A stretch of DNA of 64,000 bases from Channa striata (GCA_033026295.1 CM065188.1:14662642-14726641), one strand, 5' to 3'. Positions 1 to 12,599 are shown, counted from the first letter of the stretch. The notes: a model not told the origin generated them from the letters alone. Made by a program: numbers and translations.

Positions 1-118
1 AAAATGTTGATATTGAACAAAATTCCACAGTGTTTTCATATTTGTCTGACAAAATGTCTGAACTCGCAGTGCAAACACACAATTTATATACATGACTTTT
101 TCATATATAAAATAAATA

Positions 119-134
119 TGTGTGTGTGTGTGTA
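119..134 (+). repeat. (TG)n microsatellite
   Basis: This is a short uninterrupted TG run. Confidence 0.9.
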
Positions 135-3100
135 AAACACAGACAGATGATGAGAACACACAATCAGATCAACGACTGAGCAAAGTGTTGAGTGATAAGT
201 TATGACTGCTCATGCATTAGCAACAGAGAAGCAACGCAACGCATCCAACGGCTGCACACCCGTGAGTTCTGAGCCACACTGTTGCAGTGGCTGCAAATCC
301 CCTTAATCACCATGAACACGGGCACTGTACTTTATTTCGATTCGACAAGCCCCCTGTCGTCTCTCCTGATTGGGGGCTCACATGGATCTTCATGTATGAG
401 AACATGTTTGAGAACAACCAGAACCAGAGCAGGTGCCCACCGGCTGTCCAGTTCTATGCAGATGTTTACAGAAATCACGAATTTTTCTATAAATTTTTAC
501 AGATGTGTAGCAATTTCACGCTATGGATGGGGACACGTGGCTGCTTATGCAAATTTTACATCTTCGACGTTACTACTGGACACCATGGGAACAACGGTGT
601 CCAGTATTGACACTACAGGGGCGACCACAGAAAACGGTTAAGGAAAAGGTTAAGATGAGGCACAAAAACTTAAAAGATAAGTGACATAAAAACAAGAGGC
701 TACAAACAGTGACAATGGCACACGTACTTTCTAACTATAAGCGTCAGCATGTAAGGGACGGGAAGTGGCGCTTTTTGACGCCTTGGGAATGAGAACCTAA
801 ACTGTTATATCCTCACACCCACTCTTTCCCAAAAGCCATACTGTTAATTTAATCCTAAAACTTCGAATGGGGTCCAGATGGTTGTCCCCAGATGGGTGAT
901 AAGTCCCAGTAATGGGAACGTGTAAAAAGGTAATGTCCCCACAAGGCAGTTAGCCTTGTTCTCTCCACATCACCATAGCGATAATCCACATTACAGGGGC
1001 CACAGTTTATACACGGGTGGTGTCAAAACAGCGGCGAGACTGTGCAAACCCATCACCAAATGCAGACGCTGTGCAATAATTCCCGCTGAGCGCTGTGAGA
1101 AATTTCATCTCTAAAACACGCCTCGAATGTGGCGTGAAACTTGCTCTTCGGGCTGAATCCGCTGGGTCTTCGAGGCCGCAGGCCGCAGTGGGGCTTCATG
1201 TGTCTGGCTATAATTACTCACAGTATGTTCAGAAAATGCAACACCCTAAATAATTTGGCTGTACCACTTCAAGCTCAGTGCTTGGCTATAAAATGTCCAA
1301 TTCCAGCTTACATGGTTCTTAGATTAGATTAAATTAAAGTTTAATGGTCCCGGTTTGGAAATTAGGCCACTTCTGCAGAAAAAAATACAAGAAAACCAGA
1401 TAGAGACATAGTAAACTGAGATTACAGCAGAGGCACACTCACACACAGGCCTTCGTACCTGATTCCCATCTCATGTCCAGTGCCCAAGGTAGTCATGACA
1501 CATTTATTACCTGGCACATAAATAGCTTCAGATGCAGACAGTTTTCCCACTACATGCGGTACAGATAACCTTTTGATTTCCGAAGTGTCCGACAGGTAAT
1601 TAGGTACAACCTTTCCTGGGCTTAATTGTATCTATCGGAGTTAAAGTGAGAAGCGGTAAAGGAAATGGTTCCCGAGTTATCCTCGCACGGAGTCGAACAT
1701 TAATTTGCAAGATAAGGTTAGCCTTCCATCGCCAGACCTTTCTGCTCACTTCGATTTTGCAGCGTGACAGCAGAAGAGAAAAAGGGAAACGTTTAAAATG
1801 GGAATGAAGCCAGAGAAAACGTCAAGAGAAAATGTATATTTTAGCTTTTCAAACAAGCGGAGGTGTGGCGCCTCCCCGGAAAAACCTTTGGACCCAATCA
1901 GAGTAAATTAGCCCGTTGATCAAAATGCAAAGGCTGGTACGGAAAGAAATGGGGTGAAACTAATCGTGATCATCATCCAGCAGCTGTAAAGTCAAAATGG
2001 AAACCGGTGTGCTCGTCTGAAACATCCAATCAGCGGTAACTATGATCAGACAGTTCAAGTAAAGGCCAATCATGTTTCACTCACCAGCAGCTCTGGTGTG
2101 GAAAGTGGGAATCGCTTTTCTGTGTAAAACATCCACCAGAGCCAGACTGAGATCAGATAAATAAAGCCCAGCGCGTGTTCTTCAGCTATTCAAAATGTAA
2201 TTACCCACTACTGTATCTACTCAGGTCTGCCTGCAGGCGAGTATCTCTCTGAATGAGACGAATGAATAGCAAATGAAATGTAGTTGTTCCTGCTGGGGAG
2301 CAGGGTGCCTGCGAGTACAACTGAATAGAGGAACATGAAATTCTTGTTTCTTTGAGTATGCACAGTATACTTATACCTATATATATGCCAGACTGGGATT
2401 ACGCCACATTTTTCAAGATTCCAGACAATTATTATCTTTGCGCTGGTTTTGATTGTACTGTTGCATGTGAGTGGAAATTCAGATAAGAAAAGAGGAAATG
2501 TAACACGTGCCTGTGAGATATCAAACCCAGAGGGGGTTTCTAAAAACATCGGATCCCGGCGGAGAACAAAATCTACATGACAAAGAAAAAGTCCAACGAG
2601 TAAATACAAAAAACAAAAAATGTGAGATCACAGAGGAAGAAAGTGAATTTAAGCAGATTTGATTTAATTCAATTTACATCTTGAACTAAAAACACAACGT
2701 GAAGAAAATGTTGTTACTGTAGAGACAGTAGAAGTAGGAACCAAAGTTATTTGACAAAGTCCTAATTTTTATGCAGAATACCTTGACCCAGCACACACGA
2801 CCGGTTTTGGCATATTTCAGGTGTAGATTGGTGCCCGATCCATCTAATTGTGTTCATATCAGCTCATAGCTACGGTCCATTTCCTGCTTCCACCTCACAA
2901 TAAAAGTTTCTGTTACTATCTCAACCCAAATTTTTAAAAATGTCTAAACCTAAACCACGTGGGTTTTTCCCTTAAACCCAAGACGCTTTGGCAGTGAGTC
3001 AGATGCACGATAGTAAGTGAACATGAACCCACTCATCGCATTTTACAGTTTCATGGTATCATAAGAACCTCCTGTACTTACTAAGATGCAGCAGGGTGCC

Positions 3101-3644
3101 TGCTAAACCACGAACATCACAGACCGGTCTGCACTGTAATCTAAAGGAACATAGTTTCATTTAAAACGCTTATATACTTTATAAACTTTGTGTTGTTTTC
3201 CTGAAATGTTGTGTTTGGACCTCCCGGTCAATAAGCCAGAACATTAAATCCACCTAGTAGAATGTTTGGACCCTGGATTATCTGACCGGGCTACGATATG
3301 TTTCTCCAGCAAACTCCTGAACAGCACAGGGGCTCCACAAGCTGCCACCTTGCCCCCATTTCTCTTCACCCTCTACACATTAGACTTCGAGTACAACTCA
3401 GACGCTCAGGGTTAGAGGAGGAGTAGCGTTACTACTACTGGCCTACTGCATGGCCGCCGTGCCGTGTAAACAGGACAGCGTCTCCTGCCACCACAACGTT
3501 AAAACCAGCTGGCAGATTTCGCAGCTGACACTTCCTATATGTCACACTATTTCAAAATAATACTTGCATGATTTTTTTGCAGTGGTCTGTGTTCCAAAAG
3601 AACTATTAAACACCAAAGAGCGATTGGCGACTACAAAATACAAA

Positions 3645-3700
3645 TGTGACATACTTCTTCTGAATGCCAAAGTGTCCTTATTCATCCAAAGTATGTCACA
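3645..3700. repeat. 12-bp inverted repeat, 32-nt spacer
   Basis: TGTGACATACTT at 3645-3656 is matched by its exact complement at 3689-3700. The spacer shows little internal pairing. Confidence 0.85.
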
Positions 3701-5464
3701 GAGGGAATCTTTCCTGCTTCGATTTTTACTCAAAGTGCCACTCTGAGAAACCAAATTACTCCTGATTGGCATGTGTCCCTGTGCTTAGCCAAAGGAACAC
3801 CCCTTTAACCTTTGAGGAGAAATGCCACTCACTGTGAGCCGTGTGCAGAAGCGTGTTATTCTCTGTCCCGCTGCTCAAACCAGCGGCCGGTCATTTGGTA
3901 AATGACAGTATTTAATTGGGAAAGTGTGATTTGTCCCATGCAAACGTCATAGAATCGCGTGTCCCCACTGTGAGTGTCAGATCAGAGAAACTTTATAGAT
4001 TCAGGATGTCGCCACCCGCTCAGCCACCTTTTCTGTGCCTCTACTTCAATGAAAACAGACCAAAGAGATGCGAGAGAGAGACGTGACAAATAGTCTCGGC
4101 TGGAGCAGCTCTCGCAGGGCACAGGGACAGATATTAAATTGCTGGCGAGGCTCTGTTAGAGCGTCACATTTGCTGCATTGTGACAGCAAAAGCCACTCTA
4201 CACTACATCATCACTCCGGAGTCTGGGGCCTTTGATAAACACCTTCCCCAGATTGTGGCGCACACTAATGCGCCACTTCAGCTTGAATTTTTTAAGATCT
4301 CGGGTGTGGAAAAAAAGCACAGTCCCCAAAGGTGTAACACTTGCGAGGTGCCCTGAAAGATGTCCTCGACACGTTCAAACGTCCAAACCGGTGCTCCGCC
4401 GAGAAAAAAGAGCAAAAATGTGAAGATAAATACGAAAAGTAATGTGATATTGGTTCTTTGGAAGATTCGTTCTGCTTTTCAGCAAAGAGGTTTTTTTTTT
4501 TTTGCCATGTGACGCGCTGAAAGAGAATTTAAGGACCCATCGGACAAAAGAGTCCTCTGAAGAAATGTTCTACTTTCTGCTTTGAAACTATTGTAAAAGT
4601 CCCACTTTTCCTCGCCTCCCTTGTTAGACTTCTGATGTGTTTTAGCTGCAGCTTTACACCCGATTGTTTGGGGGAAATCCTGTTTCCTTATCTTCTGACT
4701 AACTGGACTGAACGAGAGAATATTTCTGTTGAACTTATTTCATAACACGTGTGACAAGCACAGTGACATGCATGAGCGGATCCTGCACCTCTGTCGTGGA
4801 GCTCGTCCACCTAAATTGTCCTTGCCAATTGTCCTTTTTACAAAACGAAGACAATCAGAGATAATCACGTGGTGAACACTTGTGAGGGAGTAATTCATGC
4901 CACTCCTGGTGAGCTCAAGAATTTAGGGATTTCACTTAGGAAATTACCAAATATTTCCTTCCACTGCACTCTTGCTGAACTGTTGCTGCTCTTTTGACTT
5001 TGGCTCCAAGAGGAACTATCATTACAATTGGAGATTTCACTGTCTCTCTGGCTCTCAGACATCACTAAGAACTGTGTGAGGGACACATTCTCGGTGCAAC
5101 AAAAGCTGTGTGACGTTCAGAAAAGTGCTAATATGAGACAGATGCTGGGTAAGTCCATCGAGAGAGTTTTCCAAAACGGAATCTTTATCCGTGTTCTGAA
5201 ATCCGGGACAAATGCAGGACAAACAAGGTGATGAAAGGATTCTGGATGCAAAGACTGAATCACAAGCAGCTTCACCGGGCCAAACTCTCGAGAGCAGGTC
5301 CTTTCATTTTATAACTCTGCCGTGATTTGCATTTTTATCTATTTCTCATTCGCTTTAACTTTTTTCTTTCTTCTACTCGATCACCCGAAGCAACGTGGCA
5401 GAAGATTCCAAAGTTTCAGGCAACAAAATAAATGACACAACAGCAAAGAACAGGAAAAAAGGTG

Positions 5465-5467
<3 letters not shown>

Positions 5468-5497
<30 letters not shown>
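5468..5497 (+). repeat. (TG)n microsatellite
   Basis: About 15 TG units are present. Confidence 0.97.
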
Positions 5498-5498
<1 letters not shown>

Positions 5499-5983
5499 CC
5501 AAGAGAGAAGGAAGAGTCCGGAAGCCAAACAATGACTTTTTATTCAACACACCATCAACTCCCAATGGCTTCAGCTGCCATCACCATAAATAAGTTTTAC
5601 ACCGAGCGGAACTCACAGTGGAAACTTTCCGTCTTTCTGCGGGCGATACAGTACGACACACACTGAAGAAGAACATTAAAAGTTTCTCGGCCACCTCCAC
5701 CCCCACGCGGTGCGAGTTCAGTTGACAAACAGTGCACGTGTTCCATCCACCGAAACGTATAGTTTCAATTATTATGTATCAATAAGCAAATTATTTGGGA
5801 CAGTCAGTCTCAACATAACTTGACATATAAATTTATGAGCAAACTGAACAGCTTTGTAACTATGACAGAAACAAAATGTGGCTGTTTTGTGACTTTCTCC
5901 TTTTGACAGTTTTGAACAGAGAGTCTAACTCCTCCCTCTTCCTGTTTTGCTTCAATCTGCCCATGTGGTCGTCATGATGCTTT

Positions 5984-5987
<4 letters not shown>

Positions 5988-6030
<43 letters not shown>
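5988..6030 (+). repeat. (CA)n microsatellite
   Basis: About 21 CA units run on into an imperfect CACACG tail to about 6046. Confidence 0.97.
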
Positions 6031-6032
<2 letters not shown>

Positions 6033-7001
6033 CACACGCACACGCATTGCACACATGACAAATAACTGCACTACACGTGCTGCTATGAACACACGTTAAC
6101 CACAAACGCTCTGAATGGACTCAACAGTGGATTTAGCTGCTGCTGAATCATGTATGTTGTTCACCTTCACCAATAATCACAATTTGTTTTAGACACGTGT
6201 TGCTATGATAAATGTTTTTCTTTTTACAAGGTTTAAAGATTATGTAAAAAAAAAACTAATTCAGATATTTCACCTTGCAGAGATCAACTCAACTTGCCGG
6301 ATGGTGAGCTGCCTTGCTCAGAGGCACTACAGCGATAAGTATTTTTACTTTAAAGCTCTTTGACTTCACTTTACATTCCATCTCTATCATCGGACAAGTG
6401 TGAGTGAGCCCTGTCCCATATTCACAGACGACTTTCAACCTTCGCCGCTTCGAGTGTGAAATGATCTTTTCGGAGATGGCCGCTGCTTATTGTTGGGCTT
6501 CTGTATAATGCTGCAGCGTTTTCTGAATACCAGCACCGCACTGTAACAACTGGGCATGGCGGAAACCCTTTCTCTCCTTCCCTAAGGCCATCCCTCTTCC
6601 TCACATCCCTATCTAACCTCTTCTCCTTTTTTGCATTCATCCAAAAAAATAAAAAAAATAAAAAAGCAGCCAAATGGTGTTTTTCTTCAGCAACTTATCG
6701 CCACCAGCCACCGTCTGCTATTTCACAATGGCACAAAATAAACATTTGGGTGGCGATAAGATTTGTCCTCCCTGTTGCTGCTGTTATTGTTGGAGACAAA
6801 CAGCGGAGTTAACATTCGAAAGCATCCGTCTCCCCGCACGCCGCCCTCCATCTTTCTCTCCATGCCTCTCATATTTGTGTTGAGGCAAACAGAGCAAAGG
6901 AGTGAAACCGAGGAACGGGAGATGCGGGAAAGAATAGACTGCCACGTAGACAGATAGAGACACATGAAGCAAAGCTGTCAGTTCACGCATTCACAGACTG
7001 G

Positions 7002-7005
<4 letters not shown>

Positions 7006-7047
<42 letters not shown>
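7006..7047 (+). repeat. (CA)n microsatellite
   Basis: About 21 CA units are present without interruption. Confidence 0.97.
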
Positions 7048-7051
<4 letters not shown>

Positions 7052-7463
7052 AAATGGAAAGCACAAAATCAGCAGAGGCACATTTGGGCTGTTGTATACA
7101 GTGTAATATCATTTTGCAGTTCCATCCCTTTATCCGTTTTCTGGTTGCAGCATCCACAGGCTGAAAGGCTGTTGGTTGTCCACAAGGGAAAGACGGGGGG
7201 TGGGACAAATTAATGGAAACACAACACCAGAAGTGACTCCGTGCACTTTGGTGTTGAATCTCCAAGTCTGTGGAATTCTACCAAAAGGGGTCGAACACCG
7301 TCCTTCGTGTTTTGATAACGTGGTGGTTGATTCCCATCATTTTCACCTTACCCGAACCGCTCAGTGACTCTGTGGACGGGGACATTGTCATCTTGTCTCT
7401 CTCACTCGTGGATTCAGGTGCGTCGCTCGTCTACATTGATTCATGGTTTTGCGTCTGTTACTG

Positions 7464-7520
7464 AATCCATCCATCCTTTAGGCCAGTGTGGGGCTGCTGG
7501 AGCTGATCCCAGATAGATCC
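7464..7520 (-). repeat. Possible short fragment of the dispersed fish repeat
   Basis: TCCATCCATCC, then GGCTGCTGGAGCTGATCCCA, resembles the terminal part of the same dispersed repeat family. It is too short for a firm call. Confidence 0.4.
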
Positions 7521-8324
7521 CAGAAGATAATTACTGAACATGGCCAGTTTTTTTTTTAAATCTCTGTGTTGGTAACTGAATTATTGCTCAATGATTGGAC
7601 GCAGTAATGCACACAATCAGTCATACAGCTGCGTTTCATTTTAGTGGCTTGTGTTTGGACCCACAGACTCTGTATTTGACGTCTTTCCACCAGTTTCTCC
7701 TCTTGTTCTCTGCCTCTCTTTCTTGTTTCTCTACATTTGCGTTTCTCCCGCTCTCATTGGATTAGGTGTGACCGTTAGGGATCCGAAATCCAATCCACCC
7801 CTCATATTCTTCTCCTGATTGTATTGCAGCCTCAATTGCAATAGGACACACACACTTAGAGCCATCTACACACACACACACACATGCAATGTAGAAACAC
7901 TTGGCTGAAATGGGGGTTTTATGCAAACAATTCATAAATTTGTGCTTGTGAAGTGTGACAAGTGTTTCACTCTTACAGGACGAATCGTGTGTCTCCTCAT
8001 TTATTCCCTATAAACACTCATGAAGCGCATGCCTACACAAACGCACATCAGCTGCTCGTGTAACACAGCTACAAACGCACATGTTGCCCAACAGAAAATG
8101 TATGAAGTCTGTGAGCTCTGATTGCTGAGGGCGTGTCATGTTTCAAATCTGGACAGAAGAGGCCTGAATGAAATATTCAAGTCTGAATCTATTTAAAATC
8201 GTTTTTAAATGTAGTTTAGCCCTAAATTGTGACTGTAATCATTATGAACGTTTTTGAGACTTTGTTCAAACTAAACACAAAACCTTGGCTTTAGTTAAAC
8301 GACACACATTTTTGGAAAAGAGAT

Positions 8325-8440
8325 GTACACAAACTGACAAAACACAATGCAAAATAATACAGATCTACACATAAAACGACCAAAACAAACACAACAAGCA
8401 AAGATAAACATAAAGAAAACCTCTAAAAAGTCTAACATCC
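8325..8440 (+). repeat. A-rich repeat resembling the 14.5-kb minisatellite
   Basis: CACAAACTGACAAAACACAA, then ACATAAAACGACCAAAACAA and related units, give the same A-rich, T-poor texture as 14540-15075. It is a short, decayed array. Confidence 0.5.
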
Positions 8441-9383
8441 CCAAAAACAGACTGTGGATGACGAAGAAATAAATAAAGAATTCAGTGATGGGGGTCCATG
8501 TGTCTGAGCTCGGGGGCCCATCTTCACAGAACACATCCATAAAGTGAGTGATAACAAGAACAGGACGTTTATGACAAAACAAGGAGGAGGAGCAGGTTCT
8601 CAAACACAAGTAGGAACCAGAGAAGTTTGGGTTCTGTCTGTCAGCTCTGCTCTCCACTGTCCCAGCACCGCATGCACAAGCTCAATGAGATGGGAACTGA
8701 TCCAACTCAGAGCTACTGGGAGGCAGAGACGAAACCTCACCGGAACCAAAGCACATCACCGCTGGACGTCCACTGGCACGTTCTATCAGTCACGACTAGT
8801 TTCAGGGCGACAATCCGTCCGGTCTAAACGTGTGTTTGGCCTGTGGGGACGCAGGGTAATAGGGGGGGGGGGGTTCAATGGGGTCTCATGTCCCGGTGAG
8901 GGGGTGTTCCCGGTGGCCAGCGGGGCCAAAGAGATAATCCTGATCAGTCCGCGATTTGACAGCGAGTTCGAGCGGGAGACCCGGAGCCGTGTGCGTCAGT
9001 GCGCATTGGAGAGGCGATAAATCACGGCGCTGCCAGAGAGCGCTGGTGTAGGGGGGCCATGTCCCTCCCTCTCCCCTGCACCCCCCCACATCCCCCCTCA
9101 CCCCTCTTCACCCATCGTCTTCCCTCCATCTCGCTCTCTACGTGCCTCTCATCTCTCTCCCTCTCTGTTCTCTCGCGCTCTCCAAAACGCGCGCGCCGCG
9201 GCAGCCGAATGAGGCTCACACTGCTGGACTGCCCCCTCCCCTTCCCCACCACCACCTTACTAACGCAAAATCAATCCAAGCGGCCACTTTGATGTGCAAA
9301 TTTATCAATCCAGTGCAGGCACGTGCACGCCCGCTACGCGCGCACGCATATTTGTTCAGTGATCACTGCTCCACGCTGCCTGT

Positions 9384-9400
9384 CACACACACACACACAC
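9384..9400 (+). repeat. (CA)n microsatellite in CpG island
   Basis: This is a short CA run; a further one lies at 9471-9492. Confidence 0.9.
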
Positions 9401-9470
9401 GGGCTCTTTGAGGATCGAAGTGGCTACACTCACGCGCACGCACACACACCCATGCAGAGTTTGCCGATGC

Positions 9471-9492
9471 GCACACACACACACACACACAC
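9471..9492 (+). repeat. (CA)n microsatellite in CpG island
   Basis: About 11 CA units are flanked by CpG-containing variants. Confidence 0.92.
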
Positions 9493-9602
9493 GCAGCCAC
9501 TGTCTCCTCAGTGTTTGGCACCGAGCAACTCCAGCGTCTCCTCCCCACGAGCAACAGCCCGTGATCCTGTGATCTGAGGGCAGCAGCTCCCGAGCAGTGG
9601 GT

Positions 9603-9617
9603 CCCCCCCCCCCCCCC
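9603..9617 (+). repeat. Poly-C run
   Basis: Fifteen C occur in a row. A G run of 12 lies at 8862-8873. Both may be sequencing-sensitive. Confidence 0.9.
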
Positions 9618-9968
9618 GTTCAACAGCTGTCCACCTGAATGCAAACACACACGCATCTACCGAACACGGATGGTGGAGGTTCACAATTCGAAACGTTTCC
9701 ACACTCGCTTCTCTAAATCTCGTCTTTCCTGTTCTCCCCATCAGCTCCGTCTCTGCTCCTCTGTCTCACAAGTGTGTGAGGGACGGACCCTCCCGATCGA
9801 TCCAGGACAAGCCGTCAGCAGCGACGTGCTCTGCCAGACGAAGCAGGAGTGTGTGTGTTCGGAGCCACAGGACGAACCCTCCCGCAATCCGCGGTTCCGT
9901 GGCGGCATGCATGTGCCTCCAGTGCGCACACCACGCATCCCAGTGAACCCACGAGTGCAGAACCCCCC

Positions 9969-9992
9969 CACACACACACACACACACACACA
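9969..9992 (+). repeat. (CA)n microsatellite in CpG island
   Basis: About 12 CA units lie just downstream, on the minus strand, of the candidate splice donor at 10052. Confidence 0.95.
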
Positions 9993-10052
9993 GTCAGCGC
10001 TGACAGCTGAGCACTGCCTGGACACAACACGGCGAGATTTGACGTGTCTTAC

Positions 10053-10310
10053 CTTGATCGGAATCTCGAGGCGTCCGGCTCCACGATCAGCGGCACAGAC
10101 TGAGCGAGCGCGAGTATTATCCCTGGACAGCGGCGGAGGTCCGTGCGTTCCAGCAGAGTGAGGGAGGGAGAGAAGGAGGGAGAGAAGGAGGGAGGGAAGG
10201 AGGGAGTGGGTACGAGGAGGAGGGATGAGAGAGAGAGGCGCGCTGCTGATGGGAGAGAGAGAGAGAGGGAGGGAAGGAGGGATGTCACGGGGGTGATACC
10301 GAACCAGGGC
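10053..10310 (-). other. Candidate non-coding first exon of a leftward gene (possibly elfn2)
   Basis: The minus-strand sequence ends in GATCAAG before GTAAGAC, a near-perfect 5' splice site with GT at 10052-10051. Upstream is GC-rich sequence and a pyrimidine tract (the CCTCCCT-rich complement of 10157-10275), as often seen in 5' UTRs and promoters. The start is a guess. ELFN2 lies beside MFNG on the same strand in mammals, with long non-coding 5' exons, so elfn2 is the leading guess. No coding part is in the window. Confidence 0.4.
10157..10275 (+). repeat. Purine (GGGA/GGAA)n tract
   Basis: An imperfect repeat of GAGGGAGG and GAAGG units followed by (GA)n runs almost unbroken for about 120 nt. 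Such homopurine tracts can form triplex DNA. It falls inside the candidate first exon. Confidence 0.85.
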
Positions 10311-10562
10311 AACAGCCGCTCCCGAACCCACCTGCACTAACGGGACAATGGAAGGAAACGTGCATTTATTTTCATCTTTATGCCAATAATTTTCTTTTTG
10401 TTTCATGTCGGGTGTGTTTCCACAAAATGCCGAAACATCCCCGCGTTAAATATCACCGTAATATCACCGCGACGGTCAGCTGAGAGTTTCTCAGTCCCGA
10501 CGATCAAGTTGTTGCGCACAGATGCTGAATGTGTAACTTTACTCGACATGTGACATTGCAGC

Positions 10563-10592
10563 GTGTGTGTGTGTGAGTGTGTGAGTGTGTGT

Positions 10593-10659
<67 letters not shown>

Positions 10660-10679
10660 TGTGTGAGTGTGTGTGTGTG
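10563..10679 (+). repeat. Long (TG)n tract with GTGAG interruptions
   Basis: About 117 nt of alternating TG includes a few GA interruptions. It is the longest microsatellite in the window, placed upstream of the candidate leftward first exon. Alternating TG can adopt Z-DNA. Confidence 0.97.
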
Positions 10680-10733
10680 CGCTGCAGCCCGCTCGTGTCT
10701 CCAGAGGTGATAATTGCATAACGTTTAGGCTCA

Positions 10734-10754
10734 GTGTGTGTGTGTGTGTGTGTG
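10734..10754 (+). repeat. (TG)n microsatellite
   Basis: About 10 TG units are present. Confidence 0.95.
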
Positions 10755-10923
10755 AACGGTCTCTCTCTCCCTCCATCGTTTGTGCAACTTGCAGCTGCTT
10801 CCCATCCCAGGCACGTAGCAACGCGCCTCTAAAGTGCTCGGCTGAGCGAAGGGGCCGTGAAGAGGAGAGAAGCCCGGACGACGAGCACGCACAGAATTTG
10901 GGGGGGGGATCCAGCTGTGCAGG

Positions 10924-10931
10924 TGACGTCA
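10924..10931. promoter_or_regulatory. Full palindromic CRE (TGACGTCA)
   Basis: This is a perfect CREB/ATF consensus at the edge of the CpG island, about 0.6 kb upstream of the candidate leftward first exon. A lone 8-mer match is weak evidence, though the CpG setting favours it. Confidence 0.35.
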
Positions 10932-12459
10932 TTGCCGCTCAGACCTATTGATGTGCTCCTCCTGTCTTCTCTCTGAGTTTTACTGAGAGACCGGACCGGA
11001 TGTTCCATGTCCTCGCCCTGGAAGACACGTGTGGACTGTCCGACGTCCTGAGAGCTGTGATGCATTGAGATGAAAGCCAGCAATGTTGGATATATTTGTT
11101 ATGTGAAAATATAATTTCAAAGGTTCATTATTATGAGAGTTTATGTGCTCACAGACCAAGTTGGGTTCAATAAAAGCACTTTGGCTGATGAGAGGAAGAT
11201 TGTGGCCTCGTTAATAAACGCATTTTGTTTGAATGTTTATGCAATTTTCTATCCGCTGTTGGCAACTGTGGATTGTTTAGTTGTTTAGAAATGGAATTTT
11301 TAGACGCTTCGGTTGCACAGTGGCACATCTTTACCCCTTGGGAGGCCCAATAACATAATCTGGCTCTGGCTGCCACCCCAGACTCTCTCTGTTCCGTGGA
11401 TCCAGGATGATCCAGAGGCCTCGCTGCTGACAGTTTTCCAACTGAACCGACAGTAATTTAGGTAATTTGACTCTTTAAATTGCAAAGGCTCTTGTGCAGA
11501 TTGCTGTGGTTGACTTTAGATGTTCTTGACTTGGTTGGCAGTGGCGGCCCCAGGCGTTGCCCAGGGGTGGCGAGGGCCACCCTCGAACCACCTGTGGCCA
11601 CCCAACTCGGACGGACTTTCCATTAAAGATATGAGGAAATGACTTCAGAAACGGAGGAGAGTTTAATGTGAGTTGAATAACATTTCTAATGACGGCTGGA
11701 TCTACGGATGTTCTCTGACTTGGACCTTTCAGTTGTCCTGGCATCGCTGTCTGCTTTACAAATTATAGTGCACAGTCACTGGCAATCTGTGGCGTGAACA
11801 TGAATCGCCTTTGCACGTTTCCCTTGAGTAGAAACAGTTTCAAAAGCATCTGCATATTTATTAAAAACCTCTGGGGTTGATAGCTAGTTGTCAGCAGATC
11901 CATCAAAGCAAAGTCGGTAACGTCACTGCTCAGGCACACAAAGGATGATAGTTTCTGCCAACTGTTACATTAGTGTCTGGAGTCATTGATTTATTATTCA
12001 TAATTTATTATTATTTATTTTAAATGCTTTTGTTATGGAAAAATCACTATGGAGGCTGAACTGGGGTGAGCACCAGATGCTAGTTACCACTTTAAACATA
12101 AATCCACAAATGATTAATTCATTATTTACTGTAACTTTAGAAAAAGCTTTTTTGTTTTTGTTTGTTTTTTTATCAAACTTCTGTGCAGGCCACGTTTGAT
12201 GAAGCTGGAATTTAGACCTTGAAAGAGACTCTTACAAAGGTTACAGCGAGGAAATGACCAAAAACAAAAATAAAACGTTTTTAATGAATGACGGAGGCTA
12301 CAGATTTGACTTTAGATGAACATGGATCCAACTGTGAACCACATCACAGGTTCCTGTTGATATTACAGCTGAGACGAACATGGGATTTTGCAATCACTGA
12401 CTGATTTGGTTCGGTCACTGAGCTGTGGTGTACTCTATTACTCCTCCAGGCAGCAGCCT

Positions 12460-12504
12460 CAATATTCAATCTTTGATAAGTGTCAATATTCAATCTTTGA
12501 TAAG
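12460..12504 (+). repeat. 24-bp direct duplication
   Basis: A 21-bp unit beginning CAATATTCAATC occurs at 12460-12480 and, identical, at 12484-12504, separated by TGT. It is a recent local duplication. Confidence 0.95.
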
Positions 12505-12559
12505 GCTCTTGTTCTCCTGTGACAGAAGAACAAAAACAATAGGAGAAAATTTTACCATC

Positions 12560-12599
<40 letters not shown>
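12560..12599 (+). repeat. Compound (TA)n(GA)n microsatellite
   Basis: About nine TA units pass directly into about ten GA units. Confidence 0.97.

Larger units (their letters stand above)
135..8320. other. Non-coding stretch, possibly intron of a leftward gene
   Basis: If the leftward gene from the 10-kb island is real, this is probably its first intron. I saw no exon with protein similarity on either strand. Contents are microsatellites, an inverted repeat at 3645-3700 and a possible repeat fragment at 7464. Confidence 0.5.
8750..10950. promoter_or_regulatory. CpG-rich island, probable promoter region
   Basis: CpG dinucleotides, scarce elsewhere in the window, are dense here, notably at 8920-9060, 9175-9215, 9295-9355, 9880-9960, 10030-10150 and 10440-10510. 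Interruptions are (CA)n tracts, G and C runs and a purine tract. Vertebrate CpG islands usually mark promoters. Direction is suggested by the minus-strand splice donor at 10052. The frames across the island are low-complexity and not credible proteins. Confidence 0.7.

Noticed and set aside
9741..10406. A 221-codon minus-strand open frame across the CpG island
   Set aside because: It runs through a pyrimidine tract and a (GT)n tract, giving Ser/Leu/Pro and Cys-Val repeats, crosses a consensus splice donor and matches no family.
10504..10932. A 142-codon minus-strand frame with long Thr-His repeats
   Set aside because: It is simply the translation of the (CA)n microsatellite.
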